39,173 nucleotides of DNA from contig CANEZU010000002.1 in assembly GCA_947444255.1 (NCBI GenBank), positions 1 through 39,173 on the forward strand. Direction: 5' to 3'. The position numbers and the translations under genes are program-made. Source of the DNA: Flavobacteriaceae bacterium. GTDB taxonomy: Bacteria; Bacteroidota; Bacteroidia; Flavobacteriales; Flavobacteriaceae. Shown here piece by piece: positions 7,999-16,685 of this stretch. The notes under the pieces were generated by a model, which saw nothing but the letters and a program-made list of their open reading frames with translations, was not told the DNA's origin and did no database searches. How positions within the stretch are numbered: the stretch's first letter is position 1; the number at the start of each line of letters is the position of its first letter.

Positions 7999-8391
7999 TT
8001 ATTTTTCGGCTGCTACAATATTAACAAATTTTTCAAACAGTTGAATCGTTTTAACGTTGATTTCTTCATATGTCAAACGGTCTTTGCTTTGATAAAAAAA
8101 CATAAAAGCATAAGGTTTGTCTAATGAATTTAGCAGTAAATGCTTGTTTAAACGATAAGTTTCACGAAGTACGCGTTTAAAATAATTGCGGTCTACGGCG
8201 CGTTTGAAATATTTTTTTGAAACGGAAACACCCATTTTTAGCTGCTCTTTTAAAAGAGTCTCATTTACTAAATCGAGATTGACATAAACCAAACGCAAAG
8301 GATATTTAGATACCGATTTTCCCTTTGAAAAAAGGAGATCAATTGTGTTTTTGCTTTTTAGCTTCTCAGATTTAGGATAGGTAAAGTTCAT
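7999..8391 (-). CDS. rnpA: Ribonuclease P protein component
   Basis: RnpA is the protein subunit of RNase P and helps the catalytic RNA process the 5-prime ends of tRNA precursors. The 130-residue frame from ATG 8391 begins with YPKSEKLKSKNTIDLLFSKG, the usual RnpA N-terminus. It then has LRLVYV, the basic signature around KKYFKRAVDRNYFKRVLRE (the RNR helix, normally K-R-x-x-x-R-N-R-x-K-R-x-x-R-E) and ends in a short acidic/basic tail. In the signature the expected Asn-Arg pair is present as R-N-Y, a small deviation. The frame is open 31 codons further upstream, but a -7 box inside that stretch (8414-8421) and the family length argue for 8391. rpmH, a common neighbour, is not adjacent. Confidence 0.93.
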   Translation of the reverse strand: MNFTYPKSEKLKSKNTIDLLFSKGKSVSKYPLRLVYVNLDLVNETLLKEQLKMGVSVSKKYFKRAVDRNYFKRVLRETYRLNKHLLLNSLDKPYAFMFFYQSKDRLTYEEINVKTIQLFEKFVNIVAAEK

Positions 8392-8413
8392 TTTAATTCT
8401 TAAGGCAAGACCG

Positions 8414-8421
8414 CAAAGATA
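8414..8421 (-). promoter_or_regulatory. Probable -7 box of the rnpA promoter
   Basis: The complement of 8414-8421 is TATCTTTG, matching TAnnTTTG, 22 bases before the preferred rnpA start. It falls inside the upstream extension of the open frame and so decides the start. A TTG at -33 distance is not evident. Confidence 0.5.
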
Positions 8422-8580
8422 CAAAGGGAATTTTAATAATGGGTCACTACTTTTCCTATAGCTATAAAAACAAATTAATTTCAATTAATAAAGTTAATTT
8501 TTAAACGATAATACGGATTGGTAATTTATTAATCTTAAATTGACAACTATCATTATATGCTAATTTAAATACTGAAAAGG

Positions 8581-9255
8581 ATGAAATACACCCTGGCTTT
8601 TGACGTTTACGGAACTCTAATCAATACTTCGGCGGTCTTTATTTCTTTAGAAAAAAGGATAGGTTTACAAGCCAAACAATTTATGGAAAACTGGAGAAAT
8701 AAGCAATTAGAATATTCCTTCCGCCGTGGATTGATGAATAAATATGTCGATTTTGCGGTTTGTACAGAAAATGCTTTGGAATTTTGTGACTTGACTTTTA
8801 AGACGAATTTAAGTTCTAACGATAAGAAAGACTTGATGAGTGAATATACAGTTTTGCCCGCTTTTCCTGATGTCGAAATCGGGTTGAAATCACTGAAAAA
8901 ATCAGGGCATCAATTGTTTGCCTTTTCTAATGGAAGCGCAAACGCCATTAAAATGTTACTGGAAAATGCTAATCTTTTTTCCCTTTTTGATGGAATTGTG
9001 AGTGTCGAAGAGGTCCAAATGTTTAAACCAAGTCCTTTGGTGTATGATTATTTTAATACAAAAACGAAATCGACTAAAGCAGATTCTTGTTTAATTTCCT
9101 CAAATCCTTTTGATGTGATTGGTGCTCTTGAATATGGGATGCGTTCCGCTTGGGTACAAAGATCGCCTGAAGCAATTTTTGATCCTTGGGGAATAGAACC
9201 AACATTTAAAATTAAAGATATAATGGACTTAAATTCGGCTTTACTTGAAGATTAA
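8581..9255 (+). CDS. HAD hydrolase, type II haloacid dehalogenase-like
   Basis: 224 residues of HAD subclass I with the subtype II cap. The nucleophile Asp8 and Thr12 are in FDVYGTL. The second motif is FSNGSA (Ser then Asn), the third FKPSPLVYDYF (Lys and Tyr), and the fourth ISSNPFDVIGA (Ser, Asn, Asp). These are the residues named as catalytic in L-2-haloacid dehalogenases, so hydrolytic dehalogenation of short 2-haloacids is possible. Many homologues have no demonstrated dehalogenase activity, so the substrate is left open. The SFRRGLMNKY segment near residue 45 carries the Arg expected to bind the substrate carboxylate/halide. Upstream, TTG at 8540-8542 with an imperfect TAATTTAA at 8561 is a weak promoter candidate. 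It is divergent from rnpA. Confidence 0.85.
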   Translation: MKYTLAFDVYGTLINTSAVFISLEKRIGLQAKQFMENWRNKQLEYSFRRGLMNKYVDFAVCTENALEFCDLTFKTNLSSNDKKDLMSEYTVLPAFPDVEIGLKSLKKSGHQLFAFSNGSANAIKMLLENANLFSLFDGIVSVEEVQMFKPSPLVYDYFNTKTKSTKADSCLISSNPFDVIGALEYGMRSAWVQRSPEAIFDPWGIEPTFKIKDIMDLNSALLED

Positions 9256-9329
9256 TGCGTTAAATTTATTAATAAATGTAAGAAATAGTGTTAAATGAGT
9301 TAATTTAGCGTTCTCTTTTAGGTTTATTT

Positions 9330-9953
9330 ATGCGTAGTAGAATCACCAGAACATTTTTTTTCATCCTACTTCTATTAAGTTGGAATTCTTTTTATCCTCA
9401 AAAAGTAAAACCGGAATGGAAGCTTGGGTTTAATTATGGAATAGGTCATGAAATAAAGAATTCTGATTACACTTTTACGAACCAATATTATAAAGTTCAA
9501 CTTTATTATTTGATTAAAAGAAGCAAGCATTTTGAATTTGAATTACTTCTTCAGCCGGAACTAAATTTTGCGACACATCAGCTTTTAAACTTCTATTTTG
9601 TAACACCCGACGAACCTAATTATGAAGCGAAAAGAGCAGAATTCACGAAGCTAAAAAACATTCGAGATTGCGTTTTAGGAATTGGTTTTTTAATTAGAAA
9701 ACCGCTTTCAAAATGTTTTAGCATTTATGCACTTGGAAGCGTGGGTCCTTTAATAACTGACACTCAAACCGAAAGGTTGTCAAAAGGATTCGCTTTTTCG
9801 GATGTTGTATCCTTAGGACTTTCCCTAAAAACGAACCCAATAACCTTTGATATACGACCTAGTATACGTCATACTTCAAACCTGGGATTTCAGAGTTCAA
9901 ATGCTGGGTTTAATACCTATAATATCGAATTTGGTTTCTCATTTCCCTTATAA
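9330..9953 (+). CDS. Outer membrane acyloxyacyl hydrolase / PagL-like lipid A deacylase
   Basis: 207 residues with a signal peptide (FFFILLLLSWNSFYPQ) and alternating amphipathic strands ending in a terminal aromatic-rich strand (NIEFGFSFPL), as in small outer membrane beta-barrels. Near the C-terminus, IRHTSNLGFQSSNAGFNTYN resembles the PagL active-site block, where a His and a Ser are followed by an acidic residue; here His and Ser are present but the acidic position appears to be replaced by Asn in N-A-G-F-N. PagL removes the 3-position acyl chain from lipid A in the outer membrane. The assignment to the family is good; activity is less sure. The gene ends at a strong bidirectional terminator (9976-10008). 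Confidence 0.7.
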   Translation: MRSRITRTFFFILLLLSWNSFYPQKVKPEWKLGFNYGIGHEIKNSDYTFTNQYYKVQLYYLIKRSKHFEFELLLQPELNFATHQLLNFYFVTPDEPNYEAKRAEFTKLKNIRDCVLGIGFLIRKPLSKCFSIYALGSVGPLITDTQTERLSKGFAFSDVVSLGLSLKTNPITFDIRPSIRHTSNLGFQSSNAGFNTYNIEFGFSFPL

Positions 9954-9975
9954 AATTATCTGATATATAAAACAA

Positions 9976-10008
9976 AAAAAAGGCAAACCACAATAGTTTG
10001 CCTTTTTT
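9976..10008. terminator. Strong bidirectional intrinsic terminator
   Basis: AAAAAAGGCAAAC (9976-9988), a seven-base loop, and GTTTGCCTTTTTT (9996-10008) form a perfect 13-pair stem with A-run and T-run on either side. It serves both the plus-strand PagL-like gene and the convergent minus-strand M1 peptidase gene. Confidence 0.9.
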
Positions 10009-10024
10009 CGAAAGTAAAAAACGA

Positions 10025-11914
10025 TTATTTTTTTTCGGAAATAACAGTTGGAAATACATTATTATCTCGATTGATATCAGCCATTAATTCACTATCATCG
10101 ATTGTAATTTTTTTGATTTCACTTTTGTTTTTAGCAATGCTAAATTCAAAATTAGGATAAGCCCAAGCCCAATCTTTTAAAACGGTTCTCTTCATTTCCG
10201 GATTTGGATTCTCTTTTTCAAAACTCATCATGCGCAAAGGAATGTAAAAACTTTCCTTGCTTCCATCGGTATATTCTACCGTTAAGTCAATTGGCATCGG
10301 CATTCTGCCAATTCGCTCTAAAGTGATTAGGGTAGAATTACCGTTTTCAGCTACGTTTTTAATTCCATAATCAATAGTATTTGTTGTTTGGGTCCAATCT
10401 GTTAAATACCAATCTAAATTCGCTCCCGAAACACGTTCGGCACTCCTTTTGATGTCATTTGGCGTGGGATGTTTGAATTTGAAATCTGCATAATAACGTT
10501 TCAAAGTCTTCAATAAGTTTTCTTTTCCAATAATATATCCCAATTGAGCCAGGAAAATATCACCTTTACTATATGACGTAATACTATAAATTTGATTGAT
10601 TTCAAAACGGTCAGCATGAGTAGTCTGTGGTAATTCTTTTCCTGATTTCGCCATATAATAATACCCTTTATAAGAACCGGCAAAAGGATTTTCAACCTTT
10701 TTATCGGAAATTTCATTTAGCCCTAGATCTTCTAAAAAGGAAGTAAATCCTTCATCCATCCATCCGTGTTTTGATTCGTTTGAAGCTAAAATGTGTTGAA
10801 ACCAAGAGTGAGCCATTTCGTGAGCAGTAACTCCCAGAAGTCCTTCAAAAGTTCCATTTCCCAAAATTAGAGTACACATCGCATATTCCATTCCGCCATC
10901 GCCTCCCTGTATAACAGAATATTGTTTGTAAGGATAATTACCTACAGTTTTGTTATAAAAGTCCATCAAAGCGGCTGTTTTAGGCTGGAGATTTTTCCAG
11001 TTTTCAATGTATTTAGGATTGTTTTTATACAAGAAATGTAAATCTACATTATTAGGACCTTTGTAAATATCATGAATATAATTTTTGTCGGCAGCAAAAG
11101 TAAAATCATGTACCATCGGCGCTACAAAATGCCAAGTGAGTAACTTTGTTTTCTTTGGATAAACAACTTCAATTCCGGCATCTTGATAACCATGCCCAAT
11201 TTCATTTCGATTTTGTAAATAGCCAGAACCGCCTAAAACATAGTCTTTGTCGATAGTGATATTTACGTCAAAATTACCCCAAACACCATGAAATTCTCTC
11301 GCTATATAAGGATCTGCATGCCATCCTTCAAAATCAAATTCGGCTAATTTTGGATACCATTGTGCCATTGATAATTCAACACCTTCCGAATTATTTCGTC
11401 CTGAACGGCGGATTTGAATCGGAACCTGACCGTCAAAATCTAAGGTAAATGTGGTCTTTGAATTCGGCAAAATAGGTTTAGCCAATGTAACTTCTAAGAT
11501 CGTTCCAACTGTTTTTGAGGCAGCTTCAACTCCATCTTGTTTGAAATTCGAAATCTTCAAATAACCAATTTCATTTGGTTTTAAGGTTTTAATACGGCTT
11601 TCATTGATATCTTTTCCGTCAACTTTAATTTTATTAACCATTCGTCGATCTGGATCTATGATAGATTGAATTCTCGCATCCATCTCGCTTCCTGGTTGAA
11701 AAGCATTATTGAACAAATGATAAAACACTTTTTTTAAGGTGTCAGGAGAATTATTGGTGTAAACCAATTCTTGCCTCCCTTTATATTGATAATTTTTAAC
11801 ATCCATGCTCACATCCATTTTATAATCAGCATGCTGTTGCCAATAAGTGGTTTTTTGTGCGGATACTTTTCCTATGCCGAAGGATAAAAGGGCGAATAAT
11901 AGAATTTTTTTCAT
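10025..11914 (-). CDS. Secreted M1 family zinc metallopeptidase (aminopeptidase N-like)
   Basis: 629 residues with a signal peptide (ILLFALLSFGIGKVSAQ). The N-terminal beta domain is followed by the catalytic domain with zinc ligands His365, His369 and Glu388 and catalytic Glu366 in the form HEMAH-x18-E. The exopeptidase motif, usually GAMEN, is read here as GGMEYAM about 25 residues before, which matches the G-x-M-E-Y form of periplasmic or secreted Bacteroidota M1 enzymes. A conserved Tyr (ITSYSKGDIFL) follows near residue 450. It likely trims peptides in the periplasm or outside the cell. The gene is shorter than full four-domain PepN and lacks the C-terminal helical domain, as is usual for this subgroup. 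It sits just downstream of a subtilase gene in the same orientation. Confidence 0.93.
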   Translation of the reverse strand: MKKILLFALLSFGIGKVSAQKTTYWQQHADYKMDVSMDVKNYQYKGRQELVYTNNSPDTLKKVFYHLFNNAFQPGSEMDARIQSIIDPDRRMVNKIKVDGKDINESRIKTLKPNEIGYLKISNFKQDGVEAASKTVGTILEVTLAKPILPNSKTTFTLDFDGQVPIQIRRSGRNNSEGVELSMAQWYPKLAEFDFEGWHADPYIAREFHGVWGNFDVNITIDKDYVLGGSGYLQNRNEIGHGYQDAGIEVVYPKKTKLLTWHFVAPMVHDFTFAADKNYIHDIYKGPNNVDLHFLYKNNPKYIENWKNLQPKTAALMDFYNKTVGNYPYKQYSVIQGGDGGMEYAMCTLILGNGTFEGLLGVTAHEMAHSWFQHILASNESKHGWMDEGFTSFLEDLGLNEISDKKVENPFAGSYKGYYYMAKSGKELPQTTHADRFEINQIYSITSYSKGDIFLAQLGYIIGKENLLKTLKRYYADFKFKHPTPNDIKRSAERVSGANLDWYLTDWTQTTNTIDYGIKNVAENGNSTLITLERIGRMPMPIDLTVEYTDGSKESFYIPLRMMSFEKENPNPEMKRTVLKDWAWAYPNFEFSIAKNKSEIKKITIDDSELMADINRDNNVFPTVISEKK

Positions 11915-11946
11915 GTGAATTTGGATTTAAAAAGTGTTTTAAATTA

Positions 11947-11989
11947 AAATAAGCTTGCCGAAATCATTTAATTTCTGACAAGCTTATTT
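11947..11989 (-). terminator. Terminator after the subtilase gene
   Basis: AAATAAGCTTG (11947-11957) and CAAGCTTATTT (11979-11989) form a perfect 11-pair stem. Inside it, GAAAT (11960-11964) and ATTTC (11971-11975) can pair too. It lies between the end of the S8 peptidase gene and the start of the M1 gene on the minus strand. Confidence 0.65.
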
Positions 11990-12005
11990 CTTTATTGGAG
12001 AAACA

Positions 12006-13622
12006 TTAACGTCTTGCTTTTTTGCTTTTCGTTTTCTTAGACATTTTTTCAGCCATCATTAATGCACTATAGGCATTGACAATTTTACCTGATTTTGAAA
12101 GGGAACTAAAAGGACGAATATCTTCCGGGTTTCCTCCAAATACAACATCTGAATTTATTACAGTTCCAGAATCCATCAAAATGTGTTTCACTTGACTGGC
12201 AGTCAAATTAGGATAATAAGAACGAATTAAAGCCGCAACTCCAGCTACATTTGGCGAAGCCATTGAAGTGCCTTGTAAAAATTTATAAGTATTATTTGGG
12301 GTCGAAGCATAAATTTTTACACCAGGAGCAAATACATCCACATTGATTTTTCCAATATTGGAGAAATCCGCAACGATATTTTTCCCATACTCATAATTCA
12401 AAGCGCCAATAGTGATTAAATTATCTGCAAACTCTGTTTTTTTGTCATCAGAATCATTTGGGAAGTTATTTTCAACATCAATATCACTAGCGTCATTTCC
12501 GGCAGCATGAACGATTAAAACGTCATTTTTCTCAGCATATTTAATGGCATCATAAACCCATTCTTTGTGTGGTGAAAAACTTTTTCCAAAGCTACCATTG
12601 ATAACTTTTGCACCATTATCAACTGCATAACGTATACCAAGTGCAATATCTTTATCATATTCATCTCCATCAGGTACTGCACGAATGGTCATAATTTCAA
12701 CATTATTTGCAATTCCATCACCTCCTAATTTGTTGTTTCTAACCTGTGCCACAATTCCGGCCACGTGAGTTCCATGAAGAATCTCTTCTTTGTCTGGTCC
12801 CATTACATTGTTGTCACCGTACTTTGCATCTTTTATATCCTCAGGATTGTCTTTGAGTATTTTTCGGTAATCGGTTTTTAAATTATCACCACTTAACACT
12901 AATAGGTAGCCATCAAGTTCTTTCTTTATTTCTTTTTTCAAGTCATCAATCGGCATTCCGTAAGCAAGCATTTGTTGCATTATCGATTTACTTCTTTGAA
13001 TTTCGGGTTTTGCTGAACTTATAGCTTCAACTTCTTCGACAGTATAATTTGGTTTCCCAAAATATTTCGTAAGTGTACTATCGGCTTTTGTGGTTCCAAT
13101 TAATACTTGCTCAATTTGCACTTTACCTTTAGTAGCTTCCTCAATTTTACCGTCATTAAGGGCTTTTGCTTTCAAATAAGTAGCTTCGTCAACTATACTT
13201 TTATTTTTGATGATTCTTTCATACTCGAGATTTTCTTTAGTTATGTTTCCAAGAAAATTCCAGCCATGTATATCGTCGATATAACCGTTATTGTCATCAT
13301 CAATTCCGTTGCCTGGAATTTCTTTTTTATTAGTCCAAAGCACTGATTTCAAATCTTCATGTTCAATATCAACTCCCGAATCTAAAATAGCAACTATGAC
13401 TTTCTTTCCAATGTTATTCTTCAATATTTCCGAATAGGCTTTGTCAACGCTCATTCCTGGAATACTATCCTTAATTAAATCCAGATGGCTCCATCTTTGC
13501 AATTGAAGATCGCTAATTTTTCCTTTTTTGGCAACCGTTTTATCTGCGGTTTGGGCATTTACCGAAAAGGATACTGTCAAGGCTGCTATAACGGATAAGC
13601 AGGTTAATTTTATTAATTTCAT
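12006..13622 (-). CDS. Secreted subtilisin-like serine peptidase (S8) with a large insert
   Basis: 538 residues with a signal peptide (CLSVIAALTVSFSVNAQ). The catalytic triad is Asp81 in AILDSGVDIEHEDL, His283 in LHGTHVAGIV and Ser453 in GTSMASPNVAG; the oxyanion Asn is Asn386 in HAAGND. The Asp-to-His distance is about 200 residues, whereas subtilisin has about 32. The insert (about residues 115-275) follows an Asp/Asn-rich NGIDDDNNGYIDD stretch that looks like a calcium-binding or thrombospondin-type-3-like loop, and is otherwise helical and charged. The C-terminus ends in a Lys/Arg-rich tail and no type IX secretion sorting domain is seen. The short N-terminal region before Asp81 leaves little room for an I9 propeptide. 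A -7 box is at 13657-13664. Confidence 0.92.
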   Translation of the reverse strand: MKLIKLTCLSVIAALTVSFSVNAQTADKTVAKKGKISDLQLQRWSHLDLIKDSIPGMSVDKAYSEILKNNIGKKVIVAILDSGVDIEHEDLKSVLWTNKKEIPGNGIDDDNNGYIDDIHGWNFLGNITKENLEYERIIKNKSIVDEATYLKAKALNDGKIEEATKGKVQIEQVLIGTTKADSTLTKYFGKPNYTVEEVEAISSAKPEIQRSKSIMQQMLAYGMPIDDLKKEIKKELDGYLLVLSGDNLKTDYRKILKDNPEDIKDAKYGDNNVMGPDKEEILHGTHVAGIVAQVRNNKLGGDGIANNVEIMTIRAVPDGDEYDKDIALGIRYAVDNGAKVINGSFGKSFSPHKEWVYDAIKYAEKNDVLIVHAAGNDASDIDVENNFPNDSDDKKTEFADNLITIGALNYEYGKNIVADFSNIGKINVDVFAPGVKIYASTPNNTYKFLQGTSMASPNVAGVAALIRSYYPNLTASQVKHILMDSGTVINSDVVFGGNPEDIRPFSSLSKSGKIVNAYSALMMAEKMSKKTKSKKARR

Positions 13623-13656
13623 AAGTGTGTTTATTATAATAATTTTAATGGTATGT

Positions 13657-13664
13657 CAAAAATA
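13657..13664 (-). promoter_or_regulatory. Probable -7 box for the subtilase gene
   Basis: The complement of 13657-13664 is TATTTTTG, a TAnnTTTG match 35 bases before the start codon. A TTG lies 14 bases further upstream (complement of 13679-13681), slightly shorter than the usual spacer. Confidence 0.4.
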
Positions 13665-13699
13665 CTTGACTAATGTTACAAATAGGATCTTTCTTAACT

Positions 13700-14560
13700 T
13701 TATTTTAGCAAGTTTTCAAAAGAGAACCGCTCTTTTAATCGAACCCCTTTTTCGGTATTTTCAACCGTAATGATTTCATTATGGGCATCATGCTCTAACA
13801 CCAAATAATAATTATTATCTGCAGCAGCACTCATGAATTTTGCTTTTTCAGACATAGTTAAAAGTGGACGTGTGTCATAACCCATAACATAGGGAACAGG
13901 AACATGTCCGGCTGTTGCCAATAAATCAGCGCAAAAAACAAATGTTTTTCCTTGGTATTGAATGTGTGGAATCATTTGTTTTTCGGTATGTCCATCAACA
14001 AATAATATTCCAAAGCCTAATTCTGAATTAGCCAAGAAATCGCCTTCGGGTCTTTTGATAAAATTCAATTGACCACTTTCTTGAATTGGCATAATGTTTT
14101 CGGTCAAAAAAGAAGCTTTTTCCCTAGGATTAGGCTTTGTTGCCCATTGCCAATGATTGTCATTAGTCCAGTATTTCGCATTTTTGAACGCAAGTTCATA
14201 ACCGGTTTTGTCCTTATTCCATTGTACACTTCCTCCACAATGGTCAAAGTGCAAATGCGTCATAAAAACATCGGTAATATCGTCACGATGAAAACCTATT
14301 TTAGCCAAAGATTGATCCATGGAATGCGTTCCCCAAAGAGAATAATAGCCAAAAAATTTATCGGATTGTTTGTTCCCCATTCCGGTATCAATCAATAGTA
14401 GTCGGTTTCCGTCCTCGATGAGTAAACAACGCGCTGCAATGTCAATAAGGTTATTCTCATCGGCCGGATTGGTTCGGTTCCAAATGGTTTTTGGAACAAC
14501 ACCAAACATTGCACCACCATCCAATTTAAAATTTCCGGTTTCTATTGGGTATAATTTCAT
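13700..14560 (-). CDS. Metallo-beta-lactamase-fold hydrolase
   Basis: 286 residues from ATG 14560, opening MKLYPIETGNFKLDGGAMFG. The zinc-binding motif THLHFDHCGG gives His102, His104, Asp106 and His107. Further ligands are a His in FVDGHTEKQ, an Asp in FCADLLA and a His in VLEHDAH, so a dinuclear metal site is complete. This arrangement is shared by AHL lactonases and many other hydrolases. The absence of a signal peptide points to the cytoplasm. Nothing shows its substrate; a quorum-quenching lactonase is only one possibility. The frame is open 24 codons upstream but those residues (Ser/Asn/Thr/Lys-rich) do not fit the fold, so 14560 is preferred. It is divergent from the SUF locus. Confidence 0.85.
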   Translation of the reverse strand: MKLYPIETGNFKLDGGAMFGVVPKTIWNRTNPADENNLIDIAARCLLIEDGNRLLLIDTGMGNKQSDKFFGYYSLWGTHSMDQSLAKIGFHRDDITDVFMTHLHFDHCGGSVQWNKDKTGYELAFKNAKYWTNDNHWQWATKPNPREKASFLTENIMPIQESGQLNFIKRPEGDFLANSELGFGILFVDGHTEKQMIPHIQYQGKTFVFCADLLATAGHVPVPYVMGYDTRPLLTMSEKAKFMSAAADNNYYLVLEHDAHNEIITVENTEKGVRLKERFSFENLLK

Positions 14561-14708
14561 TTCTGTAGTTGTGGTTTTGGATTTTGAATTAACGTTAAAA
14601 CTGCAATTTAGGAAATTCAAATGGCTTGGCACAGCCTAAATAAACTTTTTCTATAGACGTATCAGTTATAAAAATGTTAGGATATGAGGCAAAAAGCGAT
14701 AATTGTAA

Positions 14709-14716
14709 TATCTTTG
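14709..14716 (+). promoter_or_regulatory. Probable -7 box of the SUF locus promoter
   Basis: TATCTTTG matches TAnnTTTG and lies 29 bases before the ATG at 14746. It falls within the open 5-prime extension of the A-type carrier frame, which supports the shorter protein. Confidence 0.5.
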
Positions 14717-14745
14717 TCGTTAATTTAGACAAAATCAATATAACA

Positions 14746-15075
14746 ATGATAAAAGTTTCTGATACTGCCAAAAAGAAAATCATCGACTTGATGAAAGATG
14801 ATGGTTTTGATGCAACAATAGATTATGTTAGAGTAGGTGTAAAAAGCGGAGGCTGCTCTGGCTTGTCTTATGATTTAAAATTCGATAAAAATTTAGGGGA
14901 AAACGACAAAGTTTTCGAAGATAATGCTGTGAAAATAGCAGTAGAAAAAAAATCATTACTTTATTTAGCCGGAACAATTTTAGAATTTTCTGGAGGAATA
15001 AATGGAAAAGGATTTGTTTTTAATAATCCAAATGCCAGTAGAACATGCGGTTGTGGAGAGAGTTTTTCACTCTAA
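14746..15075 (+). CDS. sufA: A-type iron-sulfur cluster carrier (HesB/IscA/SufA family)
   Basis: 109 residues from ATG 14746. The three conserved cysteines are present: Cys37 in KSGGCSGLSY and Cys101/Cys103 in the C-terminal TCGCGESF. A-type carriers accept clusters from the SufBCD scaffold and pass them to target proteins in the cytoplasm. The sequence matches the whole HesB-like domain with no extra part. The frame is open 24 codons upstream (to 14674), but that stretch holds the -7 box and lacks similarity to the family. The gene heads the SUF locus, about 130 bases before sufB; the symbol follows this context, and iscA or erpA naming would be equally possible from sequence alone. Confidence 0.92.
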   Translation: MIKVSDTAKKKIIDLMKDDGFDATIDYVRVGVKSGGCSGLSYDLKFDKNLGENDKVFEDNAVKIAVEKKSLLYLAGTILEFSGGINGKGFVFNNPNASRTCGCGESFSL

Positions 15076-15088
15076 TTAAATGTCGGAA

Positions 15089-15195
15089 GTCTTATAATCT
15101 AAGACAAAACTAAAACACTTACAATAGTTAGAAGTCGCAAAGTAAAAAAGTCCAATTTAACAATTGACCTTTATACTTATGACATTTCAACTTTA
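15089..15195 (+). repeat. Long imperfect inverted repeat between sufA and sufB
   Basis: First, GTCTTA (15089-15094) and TAAGAC (15100-15105) form a perfect six-pair hairpin. Then the stretch 15126-15157 is the imperfect complement of 15161-15195: blocks AGTT, GTC, AAGTA, AA, GTC and AATT recur in order in the reverse complement of the right arm. The stretch has no coding potential and no consensus promoter. It lies in the transcript leader of sufB. Confidence 0.5.
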
Positions 15196-15205
15196 GAAAA
15201 AAAAT

Positions 15206-16654
15206 ATGAGTAAATACACAGAAGACGATTTAAAAATTGAACTCGAAACTAAAGAGTATGAATACGGATTTTACACTAATATAGAATCGGATACTTTTCC
15301 TATTGGTTTAAATGAGGATATAGTTCGTGCAATTTCTCTCCGAAAAGAAGAGCCACAATGGATGACCGATTGGCGCATTGAAGCTTATCGTGCCTGGGAA
15401 CTAATGATAGAACCGGAGTGGGCAAATGTAAATTATACCAAACCTGATTTTCAAGCGATTTCCTATTATTCGGCTCCAAAAATTATAGATCCTAATAAAT
15501 CATTAGACGATGTAGACCCTGAACTTTTAGAAATGTATAAAAAGTTAGGTATCTCAGTTGATGAACAAAAAATGATGAATAATGTAGCAATGGATATCGT
15601 GGTCGATTCGGTTTCGGTAGCGACAACTTTCAAAAAAACCTTAAACGAAAAAGGAATTATTTTTTGTTCGATTTCCGATGCCATTAAGGAACATCCTGAA
15701 TTGGTTCGAAAATATCTTGGAACTATTGTTCCTCAAAAAGACAACTTTTATGCAGCATTAAATTCGGCTGTTTTCTCTGATGGTTCGTTCTGTTATATCC
15801 CAAAAGGCGTTCGTTGTCCAATGGAATTGTCAACCTATTTCCGTATCAATCAAGCTGGAACAGGTCAATTTGAAAGAACATTGCTAATTGCAGATGAAGG
15901 TAGTTATGTTTCCTACTTGGAAGGTTGTACAGCGCCAAGTCGCGATGAAAATCAATTGCATGCTGCTGTTGTTGAACTTATTGCTTTGGACGATGCCGAA
16001 ATTAAATATTCAACTGTTCAAAACTGGTATCCTGGAAACAAGGAAGGAAAAGGCGGCGTTTTCAATTTTGTAACAAAAAGAGGATTGTGCGAGAAAAACG
16101 CGAAAATTTCTTGGACACAAGTCGAAACGGGTTCCGCAGTTACTTGGAAATATCCTTCTTGTATTTTGAAAGGGGATAACTCAGTTGGCGAATTTTATTC
16201 GATTGCCGTAACCACTAACTTTCAACAAGCCGATACGGGAACTAAGATGATTCATCTTGGAAAAAACACCAAATCGACTATTATTTCTAAAGGAATTTCT
16301 GCTGGAAAATCACACAATAGTTATAGAGGATTAGTAAGAATTGGTCCCAATGCCGATAATGCAAGGAACTTTTCGCAATGCGATTCCCTTTTAATGGGAA
16401 ATAATTGTAGTGCAAATACCTTTCCTTACATCGAAAGTAAAAATCCATCAGCTAAAATAGAACACGAAGCTACAACTAGTAAAATTGGCGAAGACCAAGT
16501 TTTCTACTGCAACCAAAGAGGAATACCAACCGAGAAAGCAATTGCTTTAATAGTAAACGGTTTTAGTAAAGATGTTTTGAATAAATTGCCAATGGAATTT
16601 GCAGTTGAAGCACAGAAATTATTAGAAATTTCATTGGAAGGTTCGGTAGGATAA
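15206..16654 (+). CDS. sufB: Fe-S cluster assembly scaffold protein SufB
   Basis: 482 residues, the normal SufB length. SufB forms the SufBC2D complex with SufC and SufD and is the site of nascent cluster assembly. Conserved features include the N-terminal [10 protein letters not shown], the WMTDWR segment (about residue 52), [36 protein letters not shown] and the C-terminal core with [19 protein letters not shown] and [16 protein letters not shown]. The Cys in SQCDS and the Glu in EHEATTS correspond to the residues proposed for cluster assembly in E. coli SufB. The start ATG follows an inverted repeat. The stop codon overlaps the left end of a direct repeat that borders the next gene. Confidence 0.98.
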   Translation: MSKYTEDDLKIELETKEYEYGFYTNIESDTFPIGLNEDIVRAISLRKEEPQWMTDWRIEAYRAWELMIEPEWANVNYTKPDFQAISYYSAPKIIDPNKSLDDVDPELLEMYKKLGISVDEQKMMNNVAMDIVVDSVSVATTFKKTLNEKGIIFCSISDAIKEHPELVRKYLGTIVPQKDNFYAALNSAVFSDGSFCYIPKGVRCPMELSTYFRINQAGTGQFERTLLIADEGSYVSYLEGCTAPSRDENQLHAAVVELIALDDAEIKYSTVQNWYPGNKEGKGGVFNFVTKRGLCEKNAKISWTQVETGSAVTWKYPSCILKGDNSVGEFYSIAVTTNFQQADTGTKMIHLGKNTKSTIISKGISAGKSHNSYRGLVRIGPNADNARNFSQCDSLLMGNNCSANTFPYIESKNPSAKIEHEATTSKIGEDQVFYCNQRGIPTEKAIALIVNGFSKDVLNKLPMEFAVEAQKLLEISLEGSVG

Positions 16655-16682
16655 TTTGAAAATGTGACAATTTGAAAATTTG
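16653..16682 (+). repeat. Left direct repeat bordering the S23-type gene
   Basis: This stretch contains AATTTGAAAAT twice. In its first 27 bases it agrees with 17040-17066 at 24 positions, so the small gene between sufB and sufC is flanked by near-identical direct repeats. It begins inside the sufB stop codon and runs to four bases before the next ATG. Confidence 0.65.
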
Positions 16683-16685
16683 TAG

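Noticed and set aside
14561-14632. N-terminal extension of the metallo-beta-lactamase-fold protein to 14632
   Set aside because: The extra 24 residues are low-complexity and outside the fold; the ATG at 14560 begins the first conserved strand.
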